Below, one piece after another: positions 51,291 to 61,624 of a stretch of DNA of 64,000 nt. The position numbers were made by a program, and so were the translations under genes. Location of the stretch: positions 558,001-622,000 of the forward strand of contig CAWJXB010000006.1 in NCBI GenBank assembly GCA_963846775.1. The letters run 5' to 3'. The stretch's first letter is position 1. Every line of letters starts with the position of its first letter. Under the pieces are notes generated by a model that was not told the DNA's origin, made no database searches, and saw only the letters and a program-made list of their open reading frames with translations. This stretch comes from CAVYXA01 sp963846775. Its GTDB lineage: Bacteria; Verrucomicrobiota; Verrucomicrobiia; Chthoniobacterales; UBA10450.

Positions 51291-52380
51291 TCACCGCCGC
51301 CCCACACTGGAAGATTTCCATGCTGCTTAGCGGTGTGACACCGTCACTGGCATAACCGCCAGCCAGCCAGATCTTGCTGCCGTCGGTGTCGGTCGGGAAA
51401 TTCCGACGCGCGGTCATAAACGGTGTTCCGATTGACCAAGTGTTGGTGCCTGGATCATAGATGTCCACTTCGTTGTTCGGATTCGGCGCGGTTCTGCCGC
51501 CGCCCATGACGTAGGCCATGCCGCCCAGAGTGAGCGAACGCGTTTCAGCCACCACGCGTGGCGGAACTGCACGGCTCAAAATGGTGTCCGCAGTTGGATC
51601 GTAGCGATTGCTGTCGTTTTGATCGTTGATGGTGGTTCCATCCCAATTGCTGCCACCTGCCAGGTAAATGAAGTTGCCGACTGTCGCAGTCGGGATGTAT
51701 CCGAGCGGATTGGGCAAAGTAGCTGTCTTTGTCACCCACGCATTGGTCCCCGGAGTAAATTCCCAGATCCCATTTTTCATCGATGTGTTGATCTGAAATC
51801 CGCCAAACAGATAGAGCTTGTTATTGTAGACACTGAAACCACCCGGCAGTGTGATTCCGTCGGCATCGCCCGGCCAACCCGTCCCCAGGTTATTCTGCAC
51901 AACACCGGTCACAGGGTTGAAGCGAAAGACACGGGCCGTCGCCGTCGTCGCGCCCGCCGCCGAACCGCCGACACAATAAATCCAGGGGGTTCCAGCATCC
52001 GTCAGAACGCCGCAAGCCATGTTGTTCATTTGGTTATCGGGGGTCGTTTCCGATCTTATTGCCCATGTATTTGTTCCCACATTGTATTCGCGCGGGTTTT
52101 GCTGATCGCTGCCGGCGGTGTCCGAAGTGCGCCCGCCCATGGCATAGAAGCGGCCGTTGGCCGGAAAGTAAACGCCTACAGCACGAACGAGGACTGTCGG
52201 CATATCCGGGCCGGCAGCTAGCGTACAAGCCTGCGGCTGATCTTGCGATGCTGCCTGTTTCCCTGGTTGAGCAAAGGACAGCGGTAACATGCCAATGGCA
52301 ACAACGATCAGAACGACTGAACACACAGCCCTAACGAGCTGCATCACAAATGTGGTACGAGTTTGATTTTGGTTTTTCAT
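50749..52380 (-). CDS. Secreted Kelch-repeat protein with dockerin module
   Basis: From the ATG at 52380 the product has 543 residues. AAAGG lies about 9 bases ahead, which decides this start over the longer frame. Signal peptide: LVRAVCSVVLIVVAIGMLPL. Residues 50-350 hold Kelch repeats (VGVYFPANGRFYAMGGRTSD, GGYASDGVTPLSSMEIF). The shared module follows with SRKTHGGAGTFDIALPLTGT and the loops GDTNANRAVNASDVSQTKGQ and SDVNANGSINAGDINIVKAN. First gene of the cluster in transcription order. Confidence 0.9.
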   Translation of the reverse strand: MKNQNQTRTTFVMQLVRAVCSVVLIVVAIGMLPLSFAQPGKQAASQDQPQACTLAAGPDMPTVLVRAVGVYFPANGRFYAMGGRTSDTAGSDQQNPREYNVGTNTWAIRSETTPDNQMNNMACGVLTDAGTPWIYCVGGSAAGATTATARVFRFNPVTGVVQNNLGTGWPGDADGITLPGGFSVYNNKLYLFGGFQINTSMKNGIWEFTPGTNAWVTKTATLPNPLGYIPTATVGNFIYLAGGSNWDGTTINDQNDSNRYDPTADTILSRAVPPRVVAETRSLTLGGMAYVMGGGRTAPNPNNEVDIYDPGTNTWSIGTPFMTARRNFPTDTDGSKIWLAGGYASDGVTPLSSMEIFQCGAAVSVTSAVSRKTHGGAGTFDIALPLTGTDGVECRSTGGTNDYTMVVTFSGNVTVTGSPQAQVTMGSGCVGGGGVCTGNVTVSGNVVTVPLTNITDQQNINVRINGVNSAADAPAADFNIPMGVLVGDTNANRAVNASDVSQTKGQSGQPVTASNFRSDVNANGSINAGDINIVKANSGHSIP

Positions 52381-52521
52381 TAATTTTGACCTTTCTAACA
52401 TTGGATAATTATTAGCTAATTTCATTACTGATACGGATGGGGCATTTGCCCTGAGGCTATTTATTTTCTGGGACAAATGTCAATCCTTTTCTTCAGGAAA
52501 TGCGCCGCTGGGATTAACGAG

Positions 52522-53478
52522 TCAGACCTGTCGCGCCGCCGCCTCGACCTGCTTCCAATCGCTCTGAGATATGTCGATCTTCGCCGCGCCCATGTTTTCC
52601 TCGAGATGCTTGATCGATGACGTGCCCGGAATCGGCAGCATCACGGGCGATTTCTGGAGCAACCATGCCAGCGCCAGCTGAGCTGTCGTGGCTTTCAGAC
52701 GCTTCGCTTCAGTTTCCAGTGGATTGCCTGGCTTCGTGAGCGAACTGCCACCCCCACCCAACGGAAACCACGGGATAAACCCCATGTTCTCCTTCTCGCA
52801 ATATGCCAGGGTCGGCTCGGACTTGCGGTCCGCAATGTTGTACTCGTTTTGCACGCTCACGATCGGGACTACTTTCTTTGCCCGCTCGATTTCTTCCGGC
52901 GTGACCTCCGATAATCCAATGTGCCGGATCTTTCCCGCCTCCTGCATTTTCTTTAACGCGCCCAACGAATCCTCAACCGGCACCTTGGGATCGATCCGGT
53001 GCAACTGGTAGAGATCGATCCGCTCCAAGCGTAATCGCTTCAAGCTGCCCTCGACGCATTGCGTGAGATATTCGGGCCGTCCATTCGGTTTCCATTGACC
53101 CGGCCCGGGCCGCATCAGGCCGCCCTTGGTCGCAATCACGAGGTTCCGCGGATACGGATGCAATGCCTCTGCAATGAGCAGCTCGCTCACGTCAGGCCCG
53201 TAAGCGTCAGCGGTATCGATCAAATTCACGCCCAGCTCGACCGCCCGCCGCAAAACTTTGCGCGCGTTCTCGCGATCAGCCGGCCAGCCCCATACGCCCT
53301 CGCCTGTGATCCGCATTGCGCCATACCCAAGGCGATCCACCATCAAATCTCCGCCTAACGGAAATGTCGGTCTCGCTTTTGTTGAATCAGTCGCCGCCGT
53401 CACAAGCTGGTGTAATCCTCCTGATAATACGGCAGCGCTTCCCGCAACGGTTGTCTCCAGAAATTTTCTCCGTGTCAT
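52522..53478 (-). CDS. Aldo/keto reductase with Tat-like signal
   Basis: The 318-residue protein starts MTRRKFLETTVAGSAAVLSG, a twin-arginine signal (RRKFL) with an Ala-rich segment. The AKR body has DTADAYG (Asp and Tyr), ATKGG (Lys) and YQLHRID (His), the complete catalytic tetrad. Export of a folded NADPH-dependent enzyme is plausible via Tat. Substrate unknown. Confidence 0.9.
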   Translation of the reverse strand: MTRRKFLETTVAGSAAVLSGGLHQLVTAATDSTKARPTFPLGGDLMVDRLGYGAMRITGEGVWGWPADRENARKVLRRAVELGVNLIDTADAYGPDVSELLIAEALHPYPRNLVIATKGGLMRPGPGQWKPNGRPEYLTQCVEGSLKRLRLERIDLYQLHRIDPKVPVEDSLGALKKMQEAGKIRHIGLSEVTPEEIERAKKVVPIVSVQNEYNIADRKSEPTLAYCEKENMGFIPWFPLGGGGSSLTKPGNPLETEAKRLKATTAQLALAWLLQKSPVMLPIPGTSSIKHLEENMGAAKIDISQSDWKQVEAAARQV

Positions 53479-53548
53479 GACTTAAGAGTACCGTGCCTTT
53501 TCCAATGCTCAACTTGAACACTTGAGTGGCTCGAACTGCGAGGCGTTT

Positions 53549-54676
53549 TCAGCCTGGATGCAGAATCGACGGGTTGATCTGGCTCAGGTTCGCGTAACCG
53601 CACAGCAGCATTGCCTCGTCGAGCTCGCGCCGCAAGATTTCCAAAACGCGGAGAACGCCTTGCTCGCCAGCGACGCTTAAACCCCAGAGAATCGGGCGGC
53701 CGACCATGACCGCGCGTGCCCCGAGCGCGATTGCCTTCAAAACATCACTGCCGCGCCGGATCCCACCATCGACATAAATTTCGCAGCGATCGCCCGCGGC
53801 ATCGATCACATAGGACAGCACCTCACTCGTGGCCGGAGCGGTATCGAGTTGGCGTCCACCATGGTTGGACACGACCACCGCCCTGGCGCCGTGCTCGATG
53901 GCGCGGCGGGCATCATCAGCGCGACACACGCCTTTCACCACTACCGGTAAACGAGTGCAACTGCATAACCAAGCCAGATCACCGAATCCGAGATCCTGTT
54001 TAAAGTTTTCTCGCACGTAGGCGGCCAGCCCAGATCCTTCCAGCATGACTTTGGATCCGGTTGAACGCTCGAAGGCCCCATTTTCGACTCGTGGCAAGTC
54101 GCCCTTCCCTAGCGGCACTAAATTTTCGACTGTCAACCCGGCCGGCAATGTAAACCTGTTCCGCATGTCGCGTTCGCGTGTGCCGAGTCCGGGCGCGTCA
54201 ACGGTCAGGACGATGGCCTGTGCGCCCGCCAGCTCGGCCCGTTTCACGAGCTCGAGGGTGACCTGTCGATCTTTATAGACATAAAGTTGGAACCAGCGGG
54301 GACTGGCCGCGTGGGCAAAGACCGATTCCATGGCCGTATTCGACAGCGAACTCAGGACGAACAACGTGCTGGCCGCCGCAGTGGCGCGCGCGGTCGCAAT
54401 CTCGCCCTGCTCGCACGCGAGTTTGTGGAAAGCGGTGGGCGCGACCAGAATCGGCATGGAGACCGGCTGGCCAAGCACCGTTGTCGTTAGGTCGCGCGGG
54501 CCGACCCCGGCGAGGACTCGGTAGTAAAGCTTGAGTCGCTCCCAGCCAGCGATGTTTTCCCGGAGCGTGGTTTCATCCAGCGCTCCGCCTTCGTAGTAAT
54601 CAAACACATCCGGAGGAAGTTTCGCACGCGCGGCTCGGGCGTAGTCGCTGACGTTGAGCAAAGGCTGAGATTCCAT
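53549..54676 (-). CDS. FMN-dependent alpha-hydroxyacid oxidase/dehydrogenase (lactate oxidase-like)
   Basis: Oxidises L-2-hydroxyacids. The 375-residue product starts MESQPLLNVSDYARAARAKL and has the FMN-binding APTAFHKLA, QLYVYKDR, the catalytic His-Gly-Gly-Arg in SNHGGRQLD and DGGIRRGSDVLKAIALGARA. The frame upstream of 54676 lies in A/T-rich sequence holding copies of CACGAAT and is not part of the family. No lactate permease lies nearby. Confidence 0.92.
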   Translation of the reverse strand: MESQPLLNVSDYARAARAKLPPDVFDYYEGGALDETTLRENIAGWERLKLYYRVLAGVGPRDLTTTVLGQPVSMPILVAPTAFHKLACEQGEIATARATAAASTLFVLSSLSNTAMESVFAHAASPRWFQLYVYKDRQVTLELVKRAELAGAQAIVLTVDAPGLGTRERDMRNRFTLPAGLTVENLVPLGKGDLPRVENGAFERSTGSKVMLEGSGLAAYVRENFKQDLGFGDLAWLCSCTRLPVVVKGVCRADDARRAIEHGARAVVVSNHGGRQLDTAPATSEVLSYVIDAAGDRCEIYVDGGIRRGSDVLKAIALGARAVMVGRPILWGLSVAGEQGVLRVLEILRRELDEAMLLCGYANLSQINPSILHPG

Positions 54677-54818
54677 CTTGTGCGGGACCCAACCACGAAT
54701 GAACACGAATTTACATGAATGTTCGATCTCGATTTTAAATATAAGAGAGCGAAGAGAACATAGAGTTCGGTATTCCTTGTTTCCTTTTGTAGAGATAGCA
54801 AAGTGACATTCCTCATCG

Positions 54819-55598
54819 TCATTCATGCCGCCCATCATCGACATTTTCCCATCGCTGCTCGCCAAAATCATCGCTCGGGCGCCGGTGATATTTCTTCCAT
54901 TTCACCTTCCATTTGCCGTGCTTGAATTCCGCGACCGGCACGCGGCCTTCGGACAGCCGCGGCGCCGGCTCCAAGTAGGCCAAATTCGCATCGGATACCC
55001 CAAGGGCATCGAGCGTCATCGCGTCGAGTCGGCCGGTCGGCGGAAGCCCCACGACCAACTGAAACGCCCGCAGGGCGAACGCTAGCTGCCGTCCATACCT
55101 CCCATCAATCCGGCCTCGATAATAGCCACGACTCCCTAACTGATATTGTACCTGAGCGACGATGTACGCCTTGAACTGATGCGGCGTTAACCGATCTGGC
55201 GCACGTGACAAACCGGGATTCGTTTCAAACCGGCGATCCACTTTACCTGGCGACTCTGGTGCGGGGTTCTGGCCGACCCACGCGCTTTCATCCGAACGAA
55301 CGTTCTTGGGCTGGGTGGTAGCAGGTTTTGAAGTAGCTCCAGAGCGTGCGGCCAAATGTGAATCCAGGTGGAGGGAGCGGATTGTTTCCGCATCGATCTC
55401 ACCTGTGACTTGCAAGCCCTTGCGAATTTGGTAGCGCCGAATCGCCGCGGTTGTCTCGGCGCTTTTCTCGCCTGTGACATTGCCGTAATAAAAACGTTGC
55501 TCCTTGAGAGCTTGCTGCACCGATTGGACCGTCTGGTCAGCGCGTGCCAATCCGGCAACGCACACGGCGAAGACAAGTTGCACAATCGTTCTTCTCAT
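54819..55598 (-). CDS. Secreted protein with two peptidoglycan-binding (PG_binding_1) domains
   Basis: The 259-residue protein has a signal peptide (residues 1-20, cleavage near LARAD). Two PG_binding_1-type domains are visible: residues 22-77 (VQSVQQALKEQRFYYGNVTG) and 140-200 (VQYQLGSRGYYRGRIDGRYG, then GLPPTGRLDAMTLDAL). The C-terminus is basic. It probably sits on the cell wall; no enzyme domain was seen. Confidence 0.88.
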   Translation of the reverse strand: MRRTIVQLVFAVCVAGLARADQTVQSVQQALKEQRFYYGNVTGEKSAETTAAIRRYQIRKGLQVTGEIDAETIRSLHLDSHLAARSGATSKPATTQPKNVRSDESAWVGQNPAPESPGKVDRRFETNPGLSRAPDRLTPHQFKAYIVAQVQYQLGSRGYYRGRIDGRYGRQLAFALRAFQLVVGLPPTGRLDAMTLDALGVSDANLAYLEPAPRLSEGRVPVAEFKHGKWKVKWKKYHRRPSDDFGEQRWENVDDGRHE

Positions 55599-55729
55599 GA
55601 AGCAAAAACTGCCGCGTATTCTATTCTAATTGGGATTCGCGTCCGCCCTTGCCAGTGCGTGCGTCGGTTCAGGACAACATTGTCTTGGCAGAGAGTTGAT
55701 GGCTGATTGTTGAGAAAGCAGATCGAGAC

Positions 55730-56260
55730 ATGCCATTTGATCTTCAACCAACCCTGAGAGGCAAACTGATCGAGCTTCGGCCGCTTACGCCGGCAGATTG
55801 GGACGATCTTTTCGCGGTGGCATCCGATCCGCTCATTTGGGAGCAGCATCCGGAGAGAGATCGTTATAAAGAGGATGTATTCCGGATTTTCTTTAAAGAT
55901 GCGATCGACTGCGGCGGAGCGTTTGTCGTGATCGAGACGAAGGATCGACAAATCATCGGATCGACTCGGTTTTATGGGTATGACCAGGAGAAATCTGAGG
56001 TCGAAATTGGGTGGACGTTTTTGGCGCGAGAATATTGGGGAGGACGCTACAACCGCGAGATGAAACATTTGATGCTGGATCATGCCTTCCAGTTCACTGA
56101 GACCGTGATTTTTCACATCGGCGAAAATAATATTCGGTCGCAGAAGGCGACGGAACGCATTGGCGCGGTAGCGGATGGCCTGATCGAGAAGTCGGACCGG
56201 AATGGGCGATCGTATCACAATTTGAGGTATGTGCTCAGGAAAGCGCCAACGAGGGCCTGA
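55730..56260 (+). CDS. GNAT-family N-acetyltransferase (RimJ/RimL-like)
   Basis: The 176-residue protein begins MPFDLQPTLRGKLIELRPLT. It shows IGSTRFYGYDQEKSEVEIGW, then REYWGGRYNREMKHLMLDHA and NIRSQKATERIGAV, the acetyl-CoA binding and C-terminal pattern of RimJ/RimL-like enzymes. The acceptor (small molecule or protein N-terminus) cannot be told. Confidence 0.9.
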   Translation: MPFDLQPTLRGKLIELRPLTPADWDDLFAVASDPLIWEQHPERDRYKEDVFRIFFKDAIDCGGAFVVIETKDRQIIGSTRFYGYDQEKSEVEIGWTFLAREYWGGRYNREMKHLMLDHAFQFTETVIFHIGENNIRSQKATERIGAVADGLIEKSDRNGRSYHNLRYVLRKAPTRA

Positions 56261-56676
56261 TCACGGATCACCCGGGATAGAATGGAATGGCTGGCGATTT
56301 GAAGGAATTTCGGGCGAGCGAAGGATACAGCGCGATGTCGCGACTCTCGCGTGATTGCCGAAACTTGGCCGATGAACGCTACGCTTCCTCCATCGATGTG
56401 ATCGCAGACGCGCGGACGGATGCGGATCCCGAGATTTTTCATCCCGGCGACGGACGCTCCATTTATGGCGGCGTTTCTTGGAGCTGGTGAATGGAGCCTG
56501 CGAATCGACTCGGGCGTTTCGGATCGCCTCTCTTAAACTGGACGTTGCGCAGCCTGCCCCGTTTCTTTTTTGCGGGGGTTGAGCGTTGGTCGAGAGGGTT
56601 TTCGGTGAGGGGTCGCCCACCGGACTCCGCCCATGCAGTCAGTGCGTCCCGATCGGCTTCATTCGCGTGATCAGAG
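56261..56676. other. Intergenic gap, no clear gene
   Basis: A 67-codon frame begins at an ATG at 56287 (+), but it has no family match and no clear ribosome-binding site. No tRNA or 23S sequence follows the 16S gene here. Nothing else was recognised. Confidence 0.5.
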
Positions 56677-56722
56677 CAAACAAAATGCCGGATGTCGATC
56701 TTGGGAATCGTCATCCGGCATT
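56677..56722 (-). terminator. Terminator downstream of the 16S rRNA gene
   Basis: AATGCCGGATG (56684-56694) and CATCCGGCATT (56712-56722) are a perfect 11-base inverted repeat with a 17-base loop. On the minus strand the stem is followed by TTGTTTG, giving TTTTGTTT with the stem end. It lies about 215 bases past the 16S 3' end and would end its transcript. Confidence 0.65.
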
Positions 56723-56928
56723 GCAGTCGATGTGCAGCAAAGACTGAATTGTGCGTTACCGTCGTTTTCTTGGAGCCCCGACTTGCTTTCGCATTTCGGG
56801 GTCTTCACGGCATATCCGCAGATGATCAATTGATTCACCCGCGGGGTTAGCCGTCGACCTGTGCTGATCGCAGATTTCGTCATTCCTTCGTCCTTCGACA
56901 TTCGGAAATTCGTCATTTGCGTCAGCCT

Positions 56929-58505
<1,577 letters not shown>

Positions 58506-58735
58506 ACGGTGAAACACTCTTGCGAGCGCCTCAAAGTTTGCGTCGCACCCCGCTACGGGGCCGACAAAATCTGACCATTCGTAATCTGCCTCCGCTCGTA
58601 AGCGGAAACAGGTTCGTCCGATCTTTAATCTTTGTTTCCAAAGAAAATCGACAGATAACGCACAATTCAATGTTTGCTGACTTTGCTCATTTCGGATTTC
58701 CACGTCGTGTGTGCTGTTTGAAATCCAAAACCTTC

Positions 58736-58748
58736 GTTGTCAAAGATC
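58736..58748 (-). promoter_or_regulatory. boxA-like antitermination site in the 16S leader
   Basis: The minus strand reads GATCTTTGACAAC, close to the boxA core TGCTCTTTGACA bound by NusB and S10. It lies about 230 bases upstream of the 16S 5' end. Function is inferred from sequence and position. Confidence 0.5.
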
Positions 58749-58873
58749 GACCATTTCTTCCCGGGACAAGACAAAACCCGACCCGTCATTCTGACCGAAT
58801 CGGCTCGCCCCTGAGCCAGGGAAGAACATCAGTCGCTTCGCACGCGACCGACCCGCTTATCGGCGGGACAGTT

Positions 58874-58901
58874 AGAATATCCTAGGCCACGCCTCTGTCA
58901 A
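58874..58901 (-). promoter_or_regulatory. Promoter of the 16S rRNA gene
   Basis: On the minus strand a perfect -35 TTGACA (58896-58901) and a -10 TATTCT (58874-58879) are separated by 16 bases. Transcription would start near 58867, giving a leader of about 360 bases that contains the boxA-like site. The rest of the 58506-58935 gap holds only this leader. It begins shortly after the PhzF gene end. Confidence 0.65.
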
Positions 58902-58935
58902 ATCACATTTCGCAAAATTTATGCCGCGGCGGGAC

Positions 58936-59835
58936 CTAGTCGAGGTGAAGGACTCCTTCGCTGACCATGACGGACGGACCACCGATTCGAGTTGTTTCGA
59001 CAACGCCGTCCTTTTTCTCCGCGCGAGCGACCAGCATGCTCGGCCGCCCCATCTCGACCCCTTGCGCGATTCGCCAACGAAAACTTCCGCTTGGTTGTTT
59101 GTCGCAGTGAGCAAGCAATCCGGCGAGCGCGCAGTTTGCGCTTCCGGTCGCAGGATCTTCCGGAACTCCGCTTAGCGGCGCGAACATGCGAGCGCGAATA
59201 TCGAAATCGTCGTTGCTCCGCGCGTAAAAATAGACATCGGGCATCACGTCCTGAGCGCCGAGAGCTTCAAACCCGCTCAGATCAATACGTGCTCGTTGCA
59301 AGACCGAACGATCTCTCAATTCCGCCATGACAAAAGGAAGGCCCACCGACGCGATTTGCGGTGCATGTGTTTTCATCGCGATTTCGTTCACATCGATAGA
59401 GATCGCGGACGCGACCAGCTCCGCTGGAAGAGTCTTCCCGAGAGAAAGCGATTGCGGCGCTATCAGTTCGCATGATGTAATTTTTTCGCCGGCAGCCGTG
59501 ATTGCGATCGGAACCAGACCCGCTTCTTCTTCGAACGTGATCGTGAACGAAGATTTGTGCTCGCCAAGCTCTCCGATGCTGGCCAGGACAAACGCAGTCC
59601 CAATATTCGGATGGCCGGCAAACGGGAGCTCTCTGACCGGGGTAAAAATCCGGACATGTCTGGTGTGACCCGCTCTGGCCGGAAATACGAATGTGGTCTC
59701 GGAGAAATTGAACTCACGCGCGATCTGCTGCATCTGCTGCTTCGAAAGTCCATCTGCCTGCGGGAGCACGGCCAGTTGGTTTCCACCGAAACGCGTCTCG
59801 GTGAATACATCGCAAATGTAATAGCGGTATTTCAC
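58936..59835 (-). CDS. PhzF-family isomerase-like protein
   Basis: The 299-residue protein matches the PhzF fold: YYICDVFTETRFGGNQLAVL, the catalytic Glu in FNFSETTFVF, FTPVRELPFAGHPNIGTAFV and PEDPATGSANCALAGLLAH. Members isomerise or epimerise small acids; outside phenazine clusters the substrate is usually unknown, and no phenazine genes are near. It is co-directional with the 16S gene just downstream. Confidence 0.93.
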   Translation of the reverse strand: MKYRYYICDVFTETRFGGNQLAVLPQADGLSKQQMQQIAREFNFSETTFVFPARAGHTRHVRIFTPVRELPFAGHPNIGTAFVLASIGELGEHKSSFTITFEEEAGLVPIAITAAGEKITSCELIAPQSLSLGKTLPAELVASAISIDVNEIAMKTHAPQIASVGLPFVMAELRDRSVLQRARIDLSGFEALGAQDVMPDVYFYARSNDDFDIRARMFAPLSGVPEDPATGSANCALAGLLAHCDKQPSGSFRWRIAQGVEMGRPSMLVARAEKKDGVVETTRIGGPSVMVSEGVLHLD

Positions 59836-59881
59836 GCTCTTTAAGAGTAGTTTCTAGTGGTCATTGCCAGCATTTCCCAGT

Positions 59882-60916
59882 TCATGTTTTTGGAACAATA
59901 ACGTTTCGGACGTGATCGATGGAATGCTGAAGTTCATCAAGCGCCGCATTGATTTGTCGCGCGTCCAAATCGACAACGCGTAGAGCCTCCGCTGGAAAGC
60001 GAAGTTTGCCGCTTCGCGCGAATTCTATCAACGCCGGTGATTCACTCGCCAGATGATCCGACACGCCGATGATCTCGGCTTCCTTGTTGATCAGCTCCGC
60101 GTAAGGAAAGATCGACATCGACTCGGCGGTTAATCCAACAAGCGCGGCGCGTCCGAGCGGCCCGAGACACTGAACCGCTTGCCGCATCGTTTGCGCCGAG
60201 CCGATCAACTCGAGCGAGACCTGCACGCCTTCCCCGCCGGTTGCTCTTCTGATTTGCTCAACCGCATCGCCCGCATTCGCGTCGATCGCGACCGCGCCTA
60301 ACTTTTTGGCTAAATCAAGTTTTGCCGGGTTGATTTCGGCGACGTAGACATCTCCGCAGCTGAGCGCGCGCGCCAATTGCAGCGCTGAAAATCCCAGGCC
60401 GCCGAATCCGAAAATCGCAACCGACTCGCCGGGCTTGAGCCGCGCCTTGTGCAACGCATGAAGCGCAGTTGCCGAGGAGCACATCATGATCGCGCCGATC
60501 TCGAATGATATTTCGTCCGGCAGCGCGAAGGCATTCCTCGCCGGCACTTTGATGTATTCGGCGTATCCGCCGTCGCGATCTTTGCCTATCATTTGCACGG
60601 TCCGGCAAAATTGTTCCAGCCCGCGCGCGCAAAACTCGCACTGTCCGCAGTGGACGAGGTAATGCACGCAAACGCGGTCGCCGGGGGCAACGTTCTTCAC
60701 GTCTGCTCCCACTTTCTCGATCCGCCCGGCGACTTCATGGCCGAGAGTCAGCGGCAAGTGAGCAATCTTGGAAATGCCCGCGCGATAATGCGCGTCCGAA
60801 TGGCAGATTCCGGCGGCCTTAACGCGAATCAAAACGTCCGACGACCCAATCTCTGGAACTGCAACATCGGCTTCTTCTAGCGGCCTTCTGACTTGGACGA
60901 ACCTGACAGCTTTCAT
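59882..60916 (-). CDS. Zinc-dependent alcohol dehydrogenase
   Basis: Medium-chain dehydrogenase of 344 residues. Catalytic zinc ligands: Cys in GICHSD, His-Glu in GHEVAG; structural zinc: CGQCEFC with a further Cys in LEQFC. The Rossmann loop reads GFGGLGFSA. The short GH-type start and length fit the NAD-dependent primary alcohol branch. Substrate unknown. Confidence 0.92.
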   Translation of the reverse strand: MKAVRFVQVRRPLEEADVAVPEIGSSDVLIRVKAAGICHSDAHYRAGISKIAHLPLTLGHEVAGRIEKVGADVKNVAPGDRVCVHYLVHCGQCEFCARGLEQFCRTVQMIGKDRDGGYAEYIKVPARNAFALPDEISFEIGAIMMCSSATALHALHKARLKPGESVAIFGFGGLGFSALQLARALSCGDVYVAEINPAKLDLAKKLGAVAIDANAGDAVEQIRRATGGEGVQVSLELIGSAQTMRQAVQCLGPLGRAALVGLTAESMSIFPYAELINKEAEIIGVSDHLASESPALIEFARSGKLRFPAEALRVVDLDARQINAALDELQHSIDHVRNVIVPKT

Positions 60917-60942
60917 ATCTACAAGCTGTCACTCGTCACGTA

Positions 60943-61440
60943 TCACTTCTTTTCTACGGCTCCGGGCTCAGGAGAAGTAGCCGCTGGGGTTGCCGGCAGA
61001 TCAGAGCTGAACATGTCGGTTGCAACCTTCCACGTACCGCCCTTTTTCTTCCAAACCTCGCAATATTTTCCGTGATCTTTTGTCCCGTCCTTCATCGTCA
61101 ACTGGTACGTTCCGATCATACAAGCCATGTCGCCGGACTTCGAAACATCCACGCTAGTCGTTTTCCAACTGATCTCGGTGAGGCTGTCGAGAAATCCTTT
61201 CCACAGATTTCGAACTCCATCTTTGCTCGTGACCATCGGCTCATTCGGCGGCAGAACAATCGCGTCATCCGCATAGTACGACACGGTTTTGTCGAGATCT
61301 TTCGCGAGGGCTGCTTTCGACCACGCCTCATCGGCATCACGAACTGCTTTCTCGTCAGGGCCGGCTGCGAACCCTGTCGTGATAAACGACAGTGAAAGCA
61401 AGGCAACGCAAACAAAGAGATTGAATTGTTTTGTTCTCAT
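60943..61440 (-). CDS. Secreted SnoaL/DUF4440-like protein
   Basis: From the ATG at 61440 the product has 165 residues with a signal peptide (NLFVCVALLSLSFITTGFAA). The body EAWSKAALAKDLDKTVSYYA, then DDAIVLPPNEPMVTS and GTYQLTMKDGTKDHGKYCEV matches the NTF2-like DUF4440 family. Probably a periplasmic binding or small hydrolytic domain; no activity can be assigned. The upstream part of the open frame is antisense to other features. Confidence 0.85.
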   Translation of the reverse strand: MRTKQFNLFVCVALLSLSFITTGFAAGPDEKAVRDADEAWSKAALAKDLDKTVSYYADDAIVLPPNEPMVTSKDGVRNLWKGFLDSLTEISWKTTSVDVSKSGDMACMIGTYQLTMKDGTKDHGKYCEVWKKKGGTWKVATDMFSSDLPATPAATSPEPGAVEKK

Positions 61441-61498
61441 CCCGTTATCGACTCTGGATTTTGAATTGTCGTCAAGATTTCTTTCGCGAGATTCAGGG

Positions 61499-61606
61499 AT
61501 GCCCACAATCGAACACAAGCGCGCTGAATTCCGAAAACTGCACGAGAGCGGTTGCTTCGCCATTCTCGATCCGTGGGACATGAAGAAGTTGATAGTTGCG
61601 TGTTGA
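61499..61606 (+). pseudogene. Truncated copy of the start of the PEP-mutase family gene
   Basis: The frame MPTIEHKRAEFRKLHESGCF, then AILDPWDMKK parallels residues 1-30 of the intact gene (MPTIAERRATFKELHKKGCF, then ALPNPWDIGS). After the shared part the DNA turns into AAGTTGATAGTTGCGTGTTG, a word-repeat type sequence, and a stop follows. The rest of the gene is missing. It lies 126 bases upstream of the intact copy in the same direction. Most likely a leftover of a tandem duplication. Confidence 0.8.
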
Positions 61607-61624
61607 GAGTTGATAGACTGGGCA

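Noticed and set aside
56287..56490. 67-codon frame on the plus strand after the GNAT gene
   Set aside because: No ribosome-binding site, no family match and no conserved-looking pattern; kept only as a note in the gap entry.
56463..56714. 83-codon frame on the minus strand downstream of the 16S gene
   Set aside because: It runs through the terminator hairpin and has low-complexity, non-family sequence.
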